The notes under the pieces are model-generated. The model was not told where the DNA came from. It ran no database searches and was given only the letters and a program-made list of their open reading frames with translations. The position numbers and the translations under genes are program-made. A stretch of 64,000 bases of DNA, taken from Planotetraspora mira. Lineage in GTDB: Bacteria > Actinomycetota > Actinomycetes > Streptosporangiales > Streptosporangiaceae. Below, one piece after another: positions 44,044-53,711 of this stretch; the first letter of the stretch is position 1, and every line of letters starts with the position of its first letter. The stretch lies in assembly GCF_016863275.1 (NCBI RefSeq), contig NZ_BOOO01000013.1, forward strand, positions 248,001 to 312,000. Reading direction: 5' to 3'.

Positions 44044-46986
44044 TCAGGACGGCAGGAACGGCCTGGCCTCCTCGACGGCGCGCAGTTCCTCACGTGCGCG
44101 TTCGTGCCAGACGGGCAGGCCGATCTCGGCGAACGCCTCTGCGGCCGTGTCCAGCAGCGTCCTGGCCAGATCGGGGTCTCCTCGCGCGGCGGCGAGGCGG
44201 CCGCCCGCCAGCCGGGCACGGGCCGTGAGGAACGGCTCGCCCAACTCGGTGGCCGTGGCGAGGGCGTGCTCCAGGCGTTCGGCCGCGCCGTCGAGGTCGC
44301 GCGCCAGGACCAGAGCCTCGCCGATCCCCAGCAGGCCGTACGCCTCGCCGATCCGGTCCCCGACGGCCTGGGAGGCGGCCAGAACCTGCCGGAAGGCGTC
44401 CTCCGCCTGGCCGGCCGCGCCCTGGCTGAGGTGAAGTGCGCCCAGGCGGTTGAGGATCTGCGCACCTCCCCGCGTGTTGCCGAGGTCGCGGTAGACGGCC
44501 AGAGCCGTCTCCAGCAGGCGGGCCGCGGCCTCGGGACGGCTCTGCTCGATGTGGATCTGGGCGATGCTCCCCAGCACGTGGGCCTCGGCATGCCGGTCGC
44601 CGGCCTCGCGGAGCATCCGGAGCGCCTGGCGGTAACCACGCAGGGCCGTTCCGGCCCGTCCCTCGACCCGCTCGATCAGGGCGGCGTTGCGCAGGGTCAG
44701 AGCCTGTCCATGATGATCGTCCACGGCCTCGAAGAGCGTGAGCGCGGCGTCGAGATGCGGACGCGCGGCGGTGTAGTGCTGCCGGAACAGCTCGAGCGTC
44801 CCGAGCGAGTAGCGCATCGCCGCCTCACCGCGGGCGTCGCCGGCCCAGCGCGCCGTGTCGAGGGCGACCTGCGAGGTGTGCCGCCAGTCGTCGAACAGGC
44901 CCTGTGCCTCGAACAGGGTGATCGCCGTCATCGCCAGGTCCCAGCAGGTCTCGCTCAGGCCGAGCCCGGCCGCCTGCTCGACGGCCGCCACCAGGCCGAG
45001 CCGTTCGCTGCGCAGCCAGCCTCCCGGGTCCTCCAGGAGCCGCGCGGTGGTGGGCTCGCCGCAGTCCCAGCGGAGAGCCTCCCCGTGGAGGACCGTGTAG
45101 TCGCCGCCGTACTGCCGCCGGTGCGCCTGCTCGGCGAGGGCGAGGTACGCCCCGGTCAGCCGGGTCAGGGCGGCCGCGGTCGCTCCGGGCGGCTCGTCGG
45201 CCTCCCCGCGCTCTCTGGCGTGCAGCCGTACGAGGTCGTGGACCCTGTAGCGGGCCTCGCCGAGGTCGTCCATGCCCGCGTACTCGACGAGCCGCGCCTC
45301 CACCAGACCCTCGAGCACGTCCTCGGCGTCACGGGGCTCCTCGTCGAGAAGCGCCGCCGCGACCCATCCGGCGAAGTCCGGGATCTCCAGCAGCCCCAGA
45401 CGGCGGAAGAGGACCCGGCTGCGCTCGGCGAGTCCCGAGTAGCCGAGGGCGAGGCTGGCCCGCACCGACAGGGTTCCGTGCGTGAGCTCGTCGAGCCGGT
45501 CGCGTTCCGCCTCAAGCCGGGAGATGAGCCGCTCGACGGTCCAGTGCGGCCGCGCGGCCAGGCGGGCGCCGGCGATCCGGAGAGCGAGGGGGAGCCACCC
45601 GCACAGCTCGGCCAGCCGCGCCGCGGTCGTGGCGTCGGTGGTCAGCTCGGCCCGGCCGGTGATCGCATCCAGCAGTTCGACGGAGGCGCCGGCGTCCAGG
45701 ACGAGGAGGACGAGCCGGCGGGCGCCGGGCAGAGCGGTGAGCGCGGCCCGACTCGTGATCAGCACCGCGCAGCCGTCTCCCGGCGGAATCAGCGGTTCGA
45801 CCTGCGCCTCGTCCGCGGCGTCGTCCAGCAGCACCAGGACGCGCCTGCCGGAGAGCCGGGCGCGGAACGCCTCGGCGCGCTCGTCGAGACCGTCGGGGAC
45901 CGCGGTGCCCGGCGTCCCCAGCGCTCGCAGGAACCGGCCGAGCGCCTGCGAGGCGTCGACCGGCTCCGATCCCGCACCGCGCAGATTCACATACAGCTGG
46001 CCGTCGGGGAAGTCGTCCCGCACGTCGTGCGCCGCCTGCACGGCCAGCGCGGTCTTGCCCACCCCGGGCATGCCGGACACGGCGCAGATCACCGGCGCTC
46101 CGGGAGGCCTGCTCCGCAGGACGTCGACGATCCTGCCGATCTCGCCGTCGCGCCCGGTGAGATCGCCCACTCGTGGCGGGAGCATGCACGGCGGGGCGGC
46201 CTGGTCCTTGTCCTGCGCCGGTCGGGCGCGGGTTCCCGAGTCCAGCCCGGCGTGGGGGTCTCCGCGCAGGATGGCCTGTTCCAGCGAGCGCAGTTGCGGC
46301 CCCGGCTCGAGACCCAGTTCTTCCGCCAGAGCGGTGCGGATGCGCCGGTAGGCGTCCAGGGCCTCGGTACGGCGCCCCGCCCGGTGCATCGCCAGCATCA
46401 GGCGCGCCCCCATCGACTCCGCAAGCGGATCCGCCGTGACCAGGGAGATCAGCTCGGGGATGATCTCGGCGTGCCCGCCCAGGGCCATGTCGGTGTCGAT
46501 GCGCTCGGCCAGCACCCGCTTACGATCTTGTTCGAGCCGCTCCGCGGCCTCGGCGAGGGCGGCCACGTCGTCCAGACCCGCGAAGGCGCGGCCGTGCCAC
46601 AACGCGAGTGCCTCTCGCTGGAGCGCCACCGCCGTCTCCAGGTCCGCGGCGTCCAGTGCGTTCCTGGCCCGTACGGCGAGATCGGCGAACTGCCAGGCGT
46701 CCACCTCTTCGGGCGTGGCGGACAGGGCGTAGCCCGAACGGTCGTGCCGGATCCGCCCGGGGTCGTCCAGAGTTCTGCGGAGACGGTGCACGAGCACCTG
46801 AAGGTTCTTGCCTGCGCGCGGTCCGAGTCGCTCGCCCCACATCGCGTCGATCAACGTCTCGGCGGAGACCACCTGTCCCCGAGCGCAGACGAGCAGCGCC
46901 AGCAGTTGTTCCTGCCTCCGGGATGACAGATGAGTGGGACTCCCGTCGACGATCAGTGTCACATCGCCAAGTACTCGGAACCTCAT
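44044..46986 (-). CDS. AfsR/SARP-family transcriptional regulator with NB-ARC and TPR domains
   Basis: A 980-residue regulator of the AfsR type. An OmpR-like DNA-binding domain (1-95: LSSRRQEQLLALLV, NLQVLVHRLRRTL) is joined to a bacterial transcriptional activation domain (about 97-245; ELGLEPGPQLRSLEQAIL). Then comes an NB-ARC ATPase with Walker A GMPGVGKTAL (Lys311) and Walker B RRVLVLLDDA, and after about residue 620 a set of tetratricopeptide repeats. Such proteins switch on secondary metabolism or morphological genes. No biosynthetic cluster is adjacent in this window, so the targets may be distant. Confidence 0.92.
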   Translation of the reverse strand: MRFRVLGDVTLIVDGSPTHLSSRRQEQLLALLVCARGQVVSAETLIDAMWGERLGPRAGKNLQVLVHRLRRTLDDPGRIRHDRSGYALSATPEEVDAWQFADLAVRARNALDAADLETAVALQREALALWHGRAFAGLDDVAALAEAAERLEQDRKRVLAERIDTDMALGGHAEIIPELISLVTADPLAESMGARLMLAMHRAGRRTEALDAYRRIRTALAEELGLEPGPQLRSLEQAILRGDPHAGLDSGTRARPAQDKDQAAPPCMLPPRVGDLTGRDGEIGRIVDVLRSRPPGAPVICAVSGMPGVGKTALAVQAAHDVRDDFPDGQLYVNLRGAGSEPVDASQALGRFLRALGTPGTAVPDGLDERAEAFRARLSGRRVLVLLDDAADEAQVEPLIPPGDGCAVLITSRAALTALPGARRLVLLVLDAGASVELLDAITGRAELTTDATTAARLAELCGWLPLALRIAGARLAARPHWTVERLISRLEAERDRLDELTHGTLSVRASLALGYSGLAERSRVLFRRLGLLEIPDFAGWVAAALLDEEPRDAEDVLEGLVEARLVEYAGMDDLGEARYRVHDLVRLHARERGEADEPPGATAAALTRLTGAYLALAEQAHRRQYGGDYTVLHGEALRWDCGEPTTARLLEDPGGWLRSERLGLVAAVEQAAGLGLSETCWDLAMTAITLFEAQGLFDDWRHTSQVALDTARWAGDARGEAAMRYSLGTLELFRQHYTAARPHLDAALTLFEAVDDHHGQALTLRNAALIERVEGRAGTALRGYRQALRMLREAGDRHAEAHVLGSIAQIHIEQSRPEAAARLLETALAVYRDLGNTRGGAQILNRLGALHLSQGAAGQAEDAFRQVLAASQAVGDRIGEAYGLLGIGEALVLARDLDGAAERLEHALATATELGEPFLTARARLAGGRLAAARGDPDLARTLLDTAAEAFAEIGLPVWHERAREELRAVEEARPFLPS

Positions 46987-47219
46987 CGGTGCTTCCCCGA
47001 ACGATGGCGTACTTCAGGACCGGTGTGATCCGTTCCACGGTGAACGGATTCGGCGAGAATAGCCCGAATGATCCCTTCCGTGGTAGCGATCTCGGACATC
47101 TGCTGATCCGGCCCATGTGGGGTGCCGTCACGGGCCACGAAGCATGATCAGGCCCGTCGGCGTGACTGTGGGTGCAGCAGGACCACCTTCCCGCCCGGAC
47201 TCGGTCATAGCGTGGAGGA

Positions 47220-48176
47220 ATGGAAGGCGAAGGCCCTCTTGGCGAGTTCCTGCGCGCTCGGCGCCAGGTCACAACGATCGAGCAGGTGGGACTGACGGCG
47301 ACCGGGCCCCGCCGCAGGACGCCCGGACTGCGCCGCGACGAAGTGGCCATGCTCGCGGGCATCAGCATCGACTACTACAGCCGTCTCGAGCAGGGCAGAG
47401 AACGCCACCCCTCTGATCAAGTCGTCGACGCCCTCGCGCGGGTCTTCCAACTCGACGAGGAGGCCACCGGACATCTGCACGACCTCGCGCGTGGACGACC
47501 GCACAAGCTGACGCCTGAGGGGCGCGTCGATCGGGTCGAGCCCGGCCTGATCCGGCTGATCGACGGCTGGGACATCGCGCCCGCATACGTGGTGAACAGC
47601 CGTCTGGACGTGCTGGTCAGAAATGCCGTGGCGGAGGCCCTCTATGAGGGGTTCGAGCACAGCGACAACCTGCTCAGGCTCGCCCTGCTCAACCCGGCCG
47701 CTCGCGGGTTCTACCTCGACTGGGAGCTGGACACCACCTCCAAGGTGGCCCATCTGCGCGCCACGGCCGGCCCGAGCTCCGACGACCCCGACCTGATCGA
47801 GTTGATCGAGGAGCTCACGGCGGGGAGCGAGGACTTCCAGCGGATGTGGGCCCGGCACGACGTGCGGGGCAGAACGCGCGCGCCCGTCCGCTTCCATCGC
47901 GACGACGTCGGGGATGTGATCACGACGATGGAGGTCCTCAGCATCGACGGCTCGCCGGGTCAGAAACTGATCGTCTTCCAGGCCGAGCCCGGGAGTCCGT
48001 CCGAGAACGCGCTGATCGTGCTCCGCGACCGCATGCGGCCAGGCGGCGGAGGCCATGGGGGGCCGCCGGCGAGGCCGCCGGAGCAGGGGGAGCACCCTCA
48101 GGGCGGCCACTCCGATGGCCCTCATCTCGCCGAGCCGGGCGCGGTGGAACTGCGGCGTTGCGCCGAGCCGCGGTGA
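47220..48176 (+). CDS. XRE-family regulator with MmyB-like ligand domain
   Basis: A 318-residue regulator. The helix-turn-helix (about 8-85) has the signature RRRTPGLRRDEVAMLAGISIDYYSRLEQGRERHPSDQVVDALARVF. The second half is the MmyB-type domain (APAYVVNSRLDVLVRNAVAEAL, NLLRLALLNPAARGFYLDWE), which in relatives binds fatty-acid-like ligands. An unusual Gly/Pro/His-rich tail of about 40 residues follows. In actinomycetes these regulators typically sit beside the dehydrogenase they control; the convergent SDR gene downstream fits this. Confidence 0.9.
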   Translation: MEGEGPLGEFLRARRQVTTIEQVGLTATGPRRRTPGLRRDEVAMLAGISIDYYSRLEQGRERHPSDQVVDALARVFQLDEEATGHLHDLARGRPHKLTPEGRVDRVEPGLIRLIDGWDIAPAYVVNSRLDVLVRNAVAEALYEGFEHSDNLLRLALLNPAARGFYLDWELDTTSKVAHLRATAGPSSDDPDLIELIEELTAGSEDFQRMWARHDVRGRTRAPVRFHRDDVGDVITTMEVLSIDGSPGQKLIVFQAEPGSPSENALIVLRDRMRPGGGGHGGPPARPPEQGEHPQGGHSDGPHLAEPGAVELRRCAEPR

Positions 48177-48195
48177 TCCTCCCCTTGCCGAACTC

Positions 48196-49065
48196 TCAGC
48201 CGGCCCTTTTCACGGCCTTCTTCGCGGCCGTCACGCGGTAGAGCAGCGGGTAAGGCAGGAAACGGGCCAGGAGAGCGGCGATCTTGGCATCGCGGCCCAC
48301 GAGCTGACGCGGCCGCGGTTTGGCGGCGGTCAGTGCCTTGACGATGACCCGGGAGACGTGATGGGGAGAGATCCCGGTCTCACCGCTCTTGACGGCGCTC
48401 GCCCTCGTCTTGCTGATCTGCTCGGCGTAGCGGTCGGCCTCGGCGGGCAGTTGCTCGATCAACTCGTCGGCGGCGGCCCTGCCCCTCTCCCAGATGGGTG
48501 TCGCGATCGTGCCGGGCTCGACGAGGATCACCGCGATCCCGAACGGGACGAGTTCCGCGCGCAGGCTGTCACTGAGCCCCGCCAGGCCGAACTTCGCGGC
48601 GTGGTAGGGGCCGAGCATCGGCCCGGCGATCCGCCCGGCGATCGATCCCACCATCACGATCCGGGGATCGTCACCCGATTCCGCCGCCCGCCGGAGCGCG
48701 GGCGACACCGACTGAGTGACGATCAACTGGCCGGTCAGGTTGATCTCGATCTGGCGCCGGAACACCTCGATGGGCAGATACTCCAACGGCCCGGCCAGCG
48801 CCACGCCCGCGTTGTTCACCAGCCCGTGCAGCGGCCCGGCCGCGCACACGACCTTCCCCGCCGCCCGTACGGAGGCCTCGTCGGTGAGATCCATCCGGAC
48901 CACGCTCACCCTGTCCGGATGCTCGCGAAGCAGCGACTCCTCATCCTCGGTCCGGCGCACCGCCGCCCAGACGTGGAAGCCGGCGCGCACCAGGTCGGCG
49001 ACGCAGGCGCGGCCGATGCCGGTGGAGGCGCCGGTGACCATGACCGATCGCCGTTCAGATGCCAT
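48196..49065 (-). CDS. Short-chain dehydrogenase/reductase
   Basis: A 289-residue classical SDR. The NADP-binding turn is TGASTGIG; the Asn motif is LVNNAGVA; the catalytic residues are in VMVGSIAGRIAGPMLGPYHAAKFG (Ser, Tyr, Lys). The basic C-terminal extension (PYPLLYRVTAAKKAVKRAG) is typical of actinomycete SDRs that act on hydrophobic substrates. Substrate unknown. It converges on the XRE/MmyB regulator gene with 19 bp between stops. Confidence 0.88.
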   Translation of the reverse strand: MASERRSVMVTGASTGIGRACVADLVRAGFHVWAAVRRTEDEESLLREHPDRVSVVRMDLTDEASVRAAGKVVCAAGPLHGLVNNAGVALAGPLEYLPIEVFRRQIEINLTGQLIVTQSVSPALRRAAESGDDPRIVMVGSIAGRIAGPMLGPYHAAKFGLAGLSDSLRAELVPFGIAVILVEPGTIATPIWERGRAAADELIEQLPAEADRYAEQISKTRASAVKSGETGISPHHVSRVIVKALTAAKPRPRQLVGRDAKIAALLARFLPYPLLYRVTAAKKAVKRAG

Positions 49066-49133
49066 GAGATTCAGCCTCGCTCAATCCGCGATTCCGGTAT
49101 GTCCCGGAAGACTACGCGGGAGCCGGCCCCTCG

Positions 49134-50195
49134 TCAGGAATGGGCGGGGTGATCTTCCATGACGTACAGGCGCTCCCCGTCGTCGAACCGGTCCGTCGGC
49201 CGCAGGCCGGTCCTGACCGCCACCTTGATCGACGCGTGATGGTCGGGGTGCACGTGGGCCTCGACACAGCGGGCGCCCCGGGCGCCGAGCCACCCGGCGA
49301 GCGCTCCGGCCGCCTCCGAGGCGTAGCCCCGGCCCTGCCACGCCGTCCCGATCACCCAGGCGATCTCGGCGCGGCGCCCGCCGTCCACAACCGTCGCCTG
49401 GACGGTGCCGACGGCATGGCCGTCACCGTCGCGGACGATCCAGTTCAACCATTCCTGGGCGCCGTCGGGGGAGCGGCCCAGGGCGAGCCGGGCGTATCGG
49501 GCCCGCAGCGCGTCCCGGCTGGGCGGTTCGCCGCCGATGAAGACGTACAGTGCCGGATCGGCGAGCACCTCGGCCATCTCGTCGACGTCTGCGACGGTGA
49601 GCGGTGACAACGCGAGTCTGGGCGTCGTGATCCGGCCCTCCGGGCGGGCGACGTCGGCGGCCGAGACGGTGTAGTACCAGCCCTCCCGCCAGTCGAAAGG
49701 CGCGTCCACGGAATGCTCCAGCGCCACTCCGCCGGCCAGGAGTTCCAGCGCCCACCGGTTGGCCGAGTGCGCGATCACCAGGACCCGGGAGCCGTCCCAC
49801 GCGGCGATGAGATCCCGGAGGAAGTCACGGGTCTGGTCGACCACCTGGCGGTAGCTCTGCCCGCCCGGCCAGGGCGCCTCGATGTGCCGGGACCGCTCCG
49901 CCGCGAGCCGCGCCACCGGCATGCCGTTCCAGTCGCCGTAGTCGCACTCGCGGAGCCGGGCGTCCTGGAAGATCGGGACTTCCGAGCCGGTGAAGGCGAT
50001 CTCCGCGGTCTGTACGGCACGGCGCAGGTCGGAGGTGAACACCGCGGCGATCCCGTCGTCACGGCGGCGGACGCCGAGGTCGGCGGCCAGCGCGCGACCA
50101 CGCGGCGACAACTCGCCGGGCAGCCACCCGGTCGCGATCCCCGCCTCGTTGTCCGTCGTCATCGAGTGTGTCTCGTACACGATCGTCACTGTCAC
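49134..50195 (-). CDS. Fusion of histidine phosphatase and GNAT acetyltransferase
   Basis: A 353-residue fusion. Residues 1-185 are a histidine-phosphatase (phosphoglycerate-mutase-like) domain. The usual RHG triad is replaced by ETHSMT with the phospho-accepting His10 kept; the acidic and second His positions (LRECDYGDWNG, VLVIAHSANRWALE) are present. Residues about 195-350 are a GNAT domain (TPRLALSPLTVADVDEM, AEIAWVIGTAWQGRGYASEAAGALAGWL). The two activities may act on the same small molecule or protein. No partner gene is obvious. Confidence 0.8.
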   Translation of the reverse strand: MTVTIVYETHSMTTDNEAGIATGWLPGELSPRGRALAADLGVRRRDDGIAAVFTSDLRRAVQTAEIAFTGSEVPIFQDARLRECDYGDWNGMPVARLAAERSRHIEAPWPGGQSYRQVVDQTRDFLRDLIAAWDGSRVLVIAHSANRWALELLAGGVALEHSVDAPFDWREGWYYTVSAADVARPEGRITTPRLALSPLTVADVDEMAEVLADPALYVFIGGEPPSRDALRARYARLALGRSPDGAQEWLNWIVRDGDGHAVGTVQATVVDGGRRAEIAWVIGTAWQGRGYASEAAGALAGWLGARGARCVEAHVHPDHHASIKVAVRTGLRPTDRFDDGERLYVMEDHPAHS

Positions 50196-50237
50196 GGCCC
50201 GAAACCTATCCGAGCCGGGCGGGAACGGACGAGCCGG

Positions 50238-50435
50238 TCAGCCGCGGCCGCGGCGGCCCCGGATCCGCCACGCCCACAACAGAAGTGCCAGGCCGATCAG
50301 CATCACGATCGCGCCCAGCACGGCGTACTGACCCTTGCCGGACATCATGGAACCGCCGAGCGCTCCCGTGCCCTGGGCGATCCAGACGCCTCCGATGAGG
50401 CAGAACAACACCCCGACGACACCGCGAACCCACAT
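50238..50435 (-). CDS. Small two-span membrane protein
   Basis: A 65-residue protein with two membrane segments (about 4-22 and 36-55), a Gly-rich loop (GTGALGGSMMSGKGQY) and a basic C-terminus (RIRGRRGRG). Similar tiny proteins are widespread in actinomycetes without known role. Codon use is normal for the region. Confidence 0.65.
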   Translation of the reverse strand: MWVRGVVGVLFCLIGGVWIAQGTGALGGSMMSGKGQYAVLGAIVMLIGLALLLWAWRIRGRRGRG

Positions 50436-50566
50436 GTTCCCGCTCCGATCTGCGATCTGCCGGTGGCATGCCGCGCCACCACACAGTACGGCCCACCCGG
50501 CCCGCCACAGGGACCGCGAACCCTTACGAGGTCCTTACCGGATGGAACCGACCTCAAAGGACCACG

Positions 50567-51586
50567 TCACGGACGCTGCCCTGCTTCGTCCACGATGCCG
50601 GAGGCCAGTTCGGCCGTGGCGTAGACGGCTCCCTTGGGGATCCCGGGAAAGGAGTCGCGAGCGGCCATGTCGCGGAGGTAGATCGACCGGCTGCCGAGAA
50701 GGCGGAAGTCGCCCGGCTTGAGGATGAGATAGTCGCGCGTCAAGTCGTTCCGCGGATCCTTCCTGAAGACCCCCAGGCCCTCGCGGCCGGCGCCGTCGCG
50801 GACGCCGACCTCGATCTCGACGCCGGGGATCTTGGCCAGGGCGCGATACATCGCCGCCTCCAGTTTCGGAGGCATGACGGCCTGCTGTCCGAGGTAGACC
50901 GAGATCACCCGGAAGGCGCGCTGAGCGGAGTCCTCGTGCGAAGAGTCCTCGGAGGGCCGATCGATCCAGTGCCGGTCGCCGCTTATGCGCGCGAGCAGCG
51001 CGTCCGGGTCTGTGGGCAGCGCACGCAGCTTCCGGTCGTACCCCTCGGGAGACAGGTCGTCGTCGCCGGGGTCGGGCCCGGTGTCGCGGACACGCAGTTC
51101 CCCCGTGGCGTCGGAGAAGGCGGTCTGCTTCCCGTCGTAACGGATCCACTCCTCCATGACGTCCACCTCGCCCGGATCCCCCAGCGGCTGCTGGGACAGG
51201 TACTTGCGGTACTGCCACTGGTCCGGGCGAGGAGGGGCTTCGTCCGGTCGCGTCGCCGCGACGAGGGCGGCCTGCTCGAGCACCTCGGCCGGGTCGGCAT
51301 ACCGCGGCGCCGTGGAAGGCGTCGCAGGCGCCGCGGTGTGCCGACTGGGCGCCGCCTGCGGGGGAGCGCCCCCGCTCCGCCCGGCCAGGACGAGCGCCGC
51401 TGTGATGATGGTCATGAGCCCGACGGCCCCCGCCAGGAGCATCGGACGGCCGAGCCGGCGCAGAAATGGCCGACCGGCCTTGTGCCGCGTCCGGATCAGC
51501 AGCGCCGCCTGCATGGTGGCGATCCGGTCGGCCTCCGGCCAGGGTGTGTCGGCGCGCAGTTCTCTCAGCATCGCCAGGTCATCCAT
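50567..51586 (-). CDS. CU044_5270-family protein, putative sigma-linked membrane regulator
   Basis: A 339-residue protein with a cytoplasmic N-terminus (MDDLAMLRELRADTPWP), one membrane segment (about 48-67) and a large extracytoplasmic domain with QWQYRKYLSQQPLG, EEWIRYDG and KIPGVEIEVGVRDGAGREGLGVF. This matches the CU044_5270 family, usually encoded directly after ECF sigma factors, as here. It may act as an anti-sigma or surface sensor, which is inferred from context. ATG 51586 overlaps the sigma gene by 8 bp. Confidence 0.8.
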   Translation of the reverse strand: MDDLAMLRELRADTPWPEADRIATMQAALLIRTRHKAGRPFLRRLGRPMLLAGAVGLMTIITAALVLAGRSGGAPPQAAPSRHTAAPATPSTAPRYADPAEVLEQAALVAATRPDEAPPRPDQWQYRKYLSQQPLGDPGEVDVMEEWIRYDGKQTAFSDATGELRVRDTGPDPGDDDLSPEGYDRKLRALPTDPDALLARISGDRHWIDRPSEDSSHEDSAQRAFRVISVYLGQQAVMPPKLEAAMYRALAKIPGVEIEVGVRDGAGREGLGVFRKDPRNDLTRDYLILKPGDFRLLGSRSIYLRDMAARDSFPGIPKGAVYATAELASGIVDEAGQRP

Positions 51587-52187
51587 GATCACGCACCCCT
51601 TCGATGGCGGTCGGGTCGACGCCGCCGAGCGCGGCACGGGTCTTCTTCCTCGCCCGGTGCAGTCGTGAGCGCACGGTGCCGACGGGGATGCCCATGGCGT
51701 GGGCGACCTCGTCGTAACTCAGATCGGCCCAGGCGATCAGCAGCAGGACCTCCCGGTCGCCGGCGGACAACGTCGCGAGCGCGCTCGCCAGCCTGCGGTG
51801 CGCGGCCGACGCGGTCACTCTTTCCGCCACCCGGTCCGCGTACGTCTCGGCCACCTCGTCCACGCCGGTCCTGGCGAGGGCGCGGCAGAAGCGGACCTCT
51901 GCCCGGTGGTGTTTGCCGATGAGATTGGCGGCGATGCCGTACAGCCAGGGGCGGGCGTCGGGGCGCGTGAGGTCGTACCGCCCGCGCCGTCTGAAGGCGA
52001 CGAGGAAGGTGTCGGCGACGATGTCGTCGGCCAGGGAGCCGCCCAACCGGCGGGTGACATACCGGTGGAGCTCAGGCCCGTGCCGGCCGAACAGCGTCGC
52101 GAACTCGTCCGGCTCGTCCCGGGACCGTCGAATCAGCTCGGCGTCGTCGGCACGGTGCGACATGTCCGCGCGTAACGCATCCACCAT
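51579..52187 (-). CDS. ECF-type RNA polymerase sigma factor
   Basis: A 202-residue sigma factor. Region 2: ATLFGRHGPELHRYVTRRLG, DDIVADTFLVAFRRRGRYD, ARPWLYGIAANLIGKHHR. Region 4: LSAGDREVLLLIAWADLSYDEVAHAMGIPVGTVRSRLHRARKKTR. Start taken as ATG 52187; ATG 52163 is possible. It forms a two-gene operon with the CU044_5270-family membrane protein, a common pair in actinomycetes. The signal is unknown. Confidence 0.9.
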   Translation of the reverse strand: MVDALRADMSHRADDAELIRRSRDEPDEFATLFGRHGPELHRYVTRRLGGSLADDIVADTFLVAFRRRGRYDLTRPDARPWLYGIAANLIGKHHRAEVRFCRALARTGVDEVAETYADRVAERVTASAAHRRLASALATLSAGDREVLLLIAWADLSYDEVAHAMGIPVGTVRSRLHRARKKTRAALGGVDPTAIEGVRDHG

Positions 52188-52320
52188 GGGGCGGGGCTCC
52201 GCTCATCAAGCCTCTGCGGTCGCGAGGCGGGGGTGTCGTCACCTCTACTCCCCCGAACGTGCCGATCGAGTTCACGAGTGCGGGAACCGGCCTGAATCGG
52301 CCAGGCGCCGATGAGGATCT

Positions 52321-52926
52321 TCAGGTTCCCGCGGCGACGGAGATCGGATGACGGGCCTGGAAGGCGAGCCGGGCGTCCGCGTCCCCGGCGAGATCGCTGA
52401 GGATGTCGTCGAGGGTCATGAACGCCTGCCAGGGGTCCTCGCCGGACGCCTGGCAGAGCCGTCCGACGAGACGGTCTTCGAGATCCTGGACGCGTTTCGC
52501 CTTCCAGATCTTGTCCGCGAGGCTGACCAGAAGGTCTTCCGTACTGATGTCAGGGGGCGTCCACGTCGCATGGTTGCGGGCGAATCGCGCCGCACGCTCG
52601 TCGACTCCCCGGGCGAGGAGGAGTTCGTAGCCCGCCTGCTCGTGCGCGGAGCCGGGACCGGACAGCTCACCCACGTGGATCACCTTGCCGACGTCGTGGG
52701 TCGCGGCGCCGAACAGGACCTGTGTCGTGTCGAACGGGAGCAGGGGATACGCGCCGGCGATCGCGTCCACGAGCAGGCACGCGGTGTCGTGGACGGCGCG
52801 CAGATGCGCGGCGAGCCGCGGCGGCGCCTCCATGTCCAGCAGCAGCCGGGCGACGTCCTCCGGCAGCGGGCGCAGAGGCGGGACGGTCGATTCGGTCAGC
52901 GCGTTTCGCAGGGCGATCAGGCTCAC
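52321..52926 (-). CDS. HD-domain phosphohydrolase
   Basis: A 201-residue metal-dependent HD-superfamily protein. The key motif is GAATHDVGKVIH; an upstream His is in LRAVHDTACLLVDAI and a late ligand region in DLLVSLADKIWKAKR. Such proteins cleave phosphate from nucleotides or related compounds; the substrate is not known. The GTG start at 52926 is the only fitting one. It lies 18 bp after the SDR gene on the same strand, so the two could be co-transcribed. Confidence 0.8.
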   Translation of the reverse strand: MSLIALRNALTESTVPPLRPLPEDVARLLLDMEAPPRLAAHLRAVHDTACLLVDAIAGAYPLLPFDTTQVLFGAATHDVGKVIHVGELSGPGSAHEQAGYELLLARGVDERAARFARNHATWTPPDISTEDLLVSLADKIWKAKRVQDLEDRLVGRLCQASGEDPWQAFMTLDDILSDLAGDADARLAFQARHPISVAAGT

Positions 52927-52944
52927 CGGGGGAGCGTAACGGCT

Positions 52945-53682
52945 TCAGCGGGGGTGGCTGCCGCCGTCCACGCTCACGACCTGGTTGGTGAGGTAACCGT
53001 TGCGGAGCATGGCCATGGCGAGGTCGGCGACCTCCTCGGGCCGGCCGAACCGGCCGACGGGGATCGCGTGGGGGCCCTCGCCCAGCGCCGGCATCATCGC
53101 GGTGTCCTCGATCAACGCGGGCGCGAGGGCGTTCACCGTCACTCCGCGGCTCGCGACCCGGGACGCGAGGAAATGCAGGGCTCCATGCAGGCCGGCCTTG
53201 GACGCGGCGTAGTGCGGGCCCACGACGCCGCCGGTGAAGGCGGCGATCGACGAGATGAACAGCACCCGGCCGAACCCCCGCTCCACCATCCCGGGCACCA
53301 CCTGCTGGGCCAGCATGAACGGCGCGCGCAGGTTGACGTCGATGGTGCGGTCCCAGGTCGCCAGGTCCACGTCGGTGTACGCCTGCCGTACGGCGTAGCC
53401 GGCGTTCGGGATCAGCAGGTCGATGGGGCCGAGGGCGTCGACCGTCTCGGAGACGAGGCGCGCGGGCACCTCCGGGTCGGCGAGATCACCGGAGAGGGCG
53501 ATCGCGTCCAGCCCCGACTTCCCGGCTTCGATCACGAGGAGTTCGGCCTCGCGCGCGCGGGTGCCGTACGCGAAGGCCGTCCGCACGCCGGCGGCGATCA
53601 GACACCGGCCCAGCGCGCCGCCGATGCCGCCCGAGGCTCCGGTGAGCAGGGCCACCCGGCCTGTGAGGTCCATTCCGGTCAT
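52945..53682 (-). CDS. Short-chain dehydrogenase, FabG-like
   Basis: A 245-residue classical SDR of the 3-oxoacyl-ACP-reductase type. It has TGASGGIG, DLLIPNAGYAV, the catalytic ISSIAAFTGGVVGPHYAASKAG (Ser-Tyr-Lys), and the C-terminal VSVDGGSHPR typical of FabG-like enzymes. A housekeeping role in fatty-acid synthesis is unlikely without adjacent fab genes. It probably forms an operon with the HD gene 18 bp downstream. Confidence 0.88.
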   Translation of the reverse strand: MTGMDLTGRVALLTGASGGIGGALGRCLIAAGVRTAFAYGTRAREAELLVIEAGKSGLDAIALSGDLADPEVPARLVSETVDALGPIDLLIPNAGYAVRQAYTDVDLATWDRTIDVNLRAPFMLAQQVVPGMVERGFGRVLFISSIAAFTGGVVGPHYAASKAGLHGALHFLASRVASRGVTVNALAPALIEDTAMMPALGEGPHAIPVGRFGRPEEVADLAMAMLRNGYLTNQVVSVDGGSHPR

Positions 53683-53711
53683 CGCGCGCCTCCTCCGCCG
53701 ATCGCATATGA

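Noticed and set aside
44044-46986. Long open frame on the + strand opposite the SARP gene
   Set aside because: High-GC shadow; its translation is Arg/Gly/Pro-rich and matches no protein, while the minus strand has clear domains.
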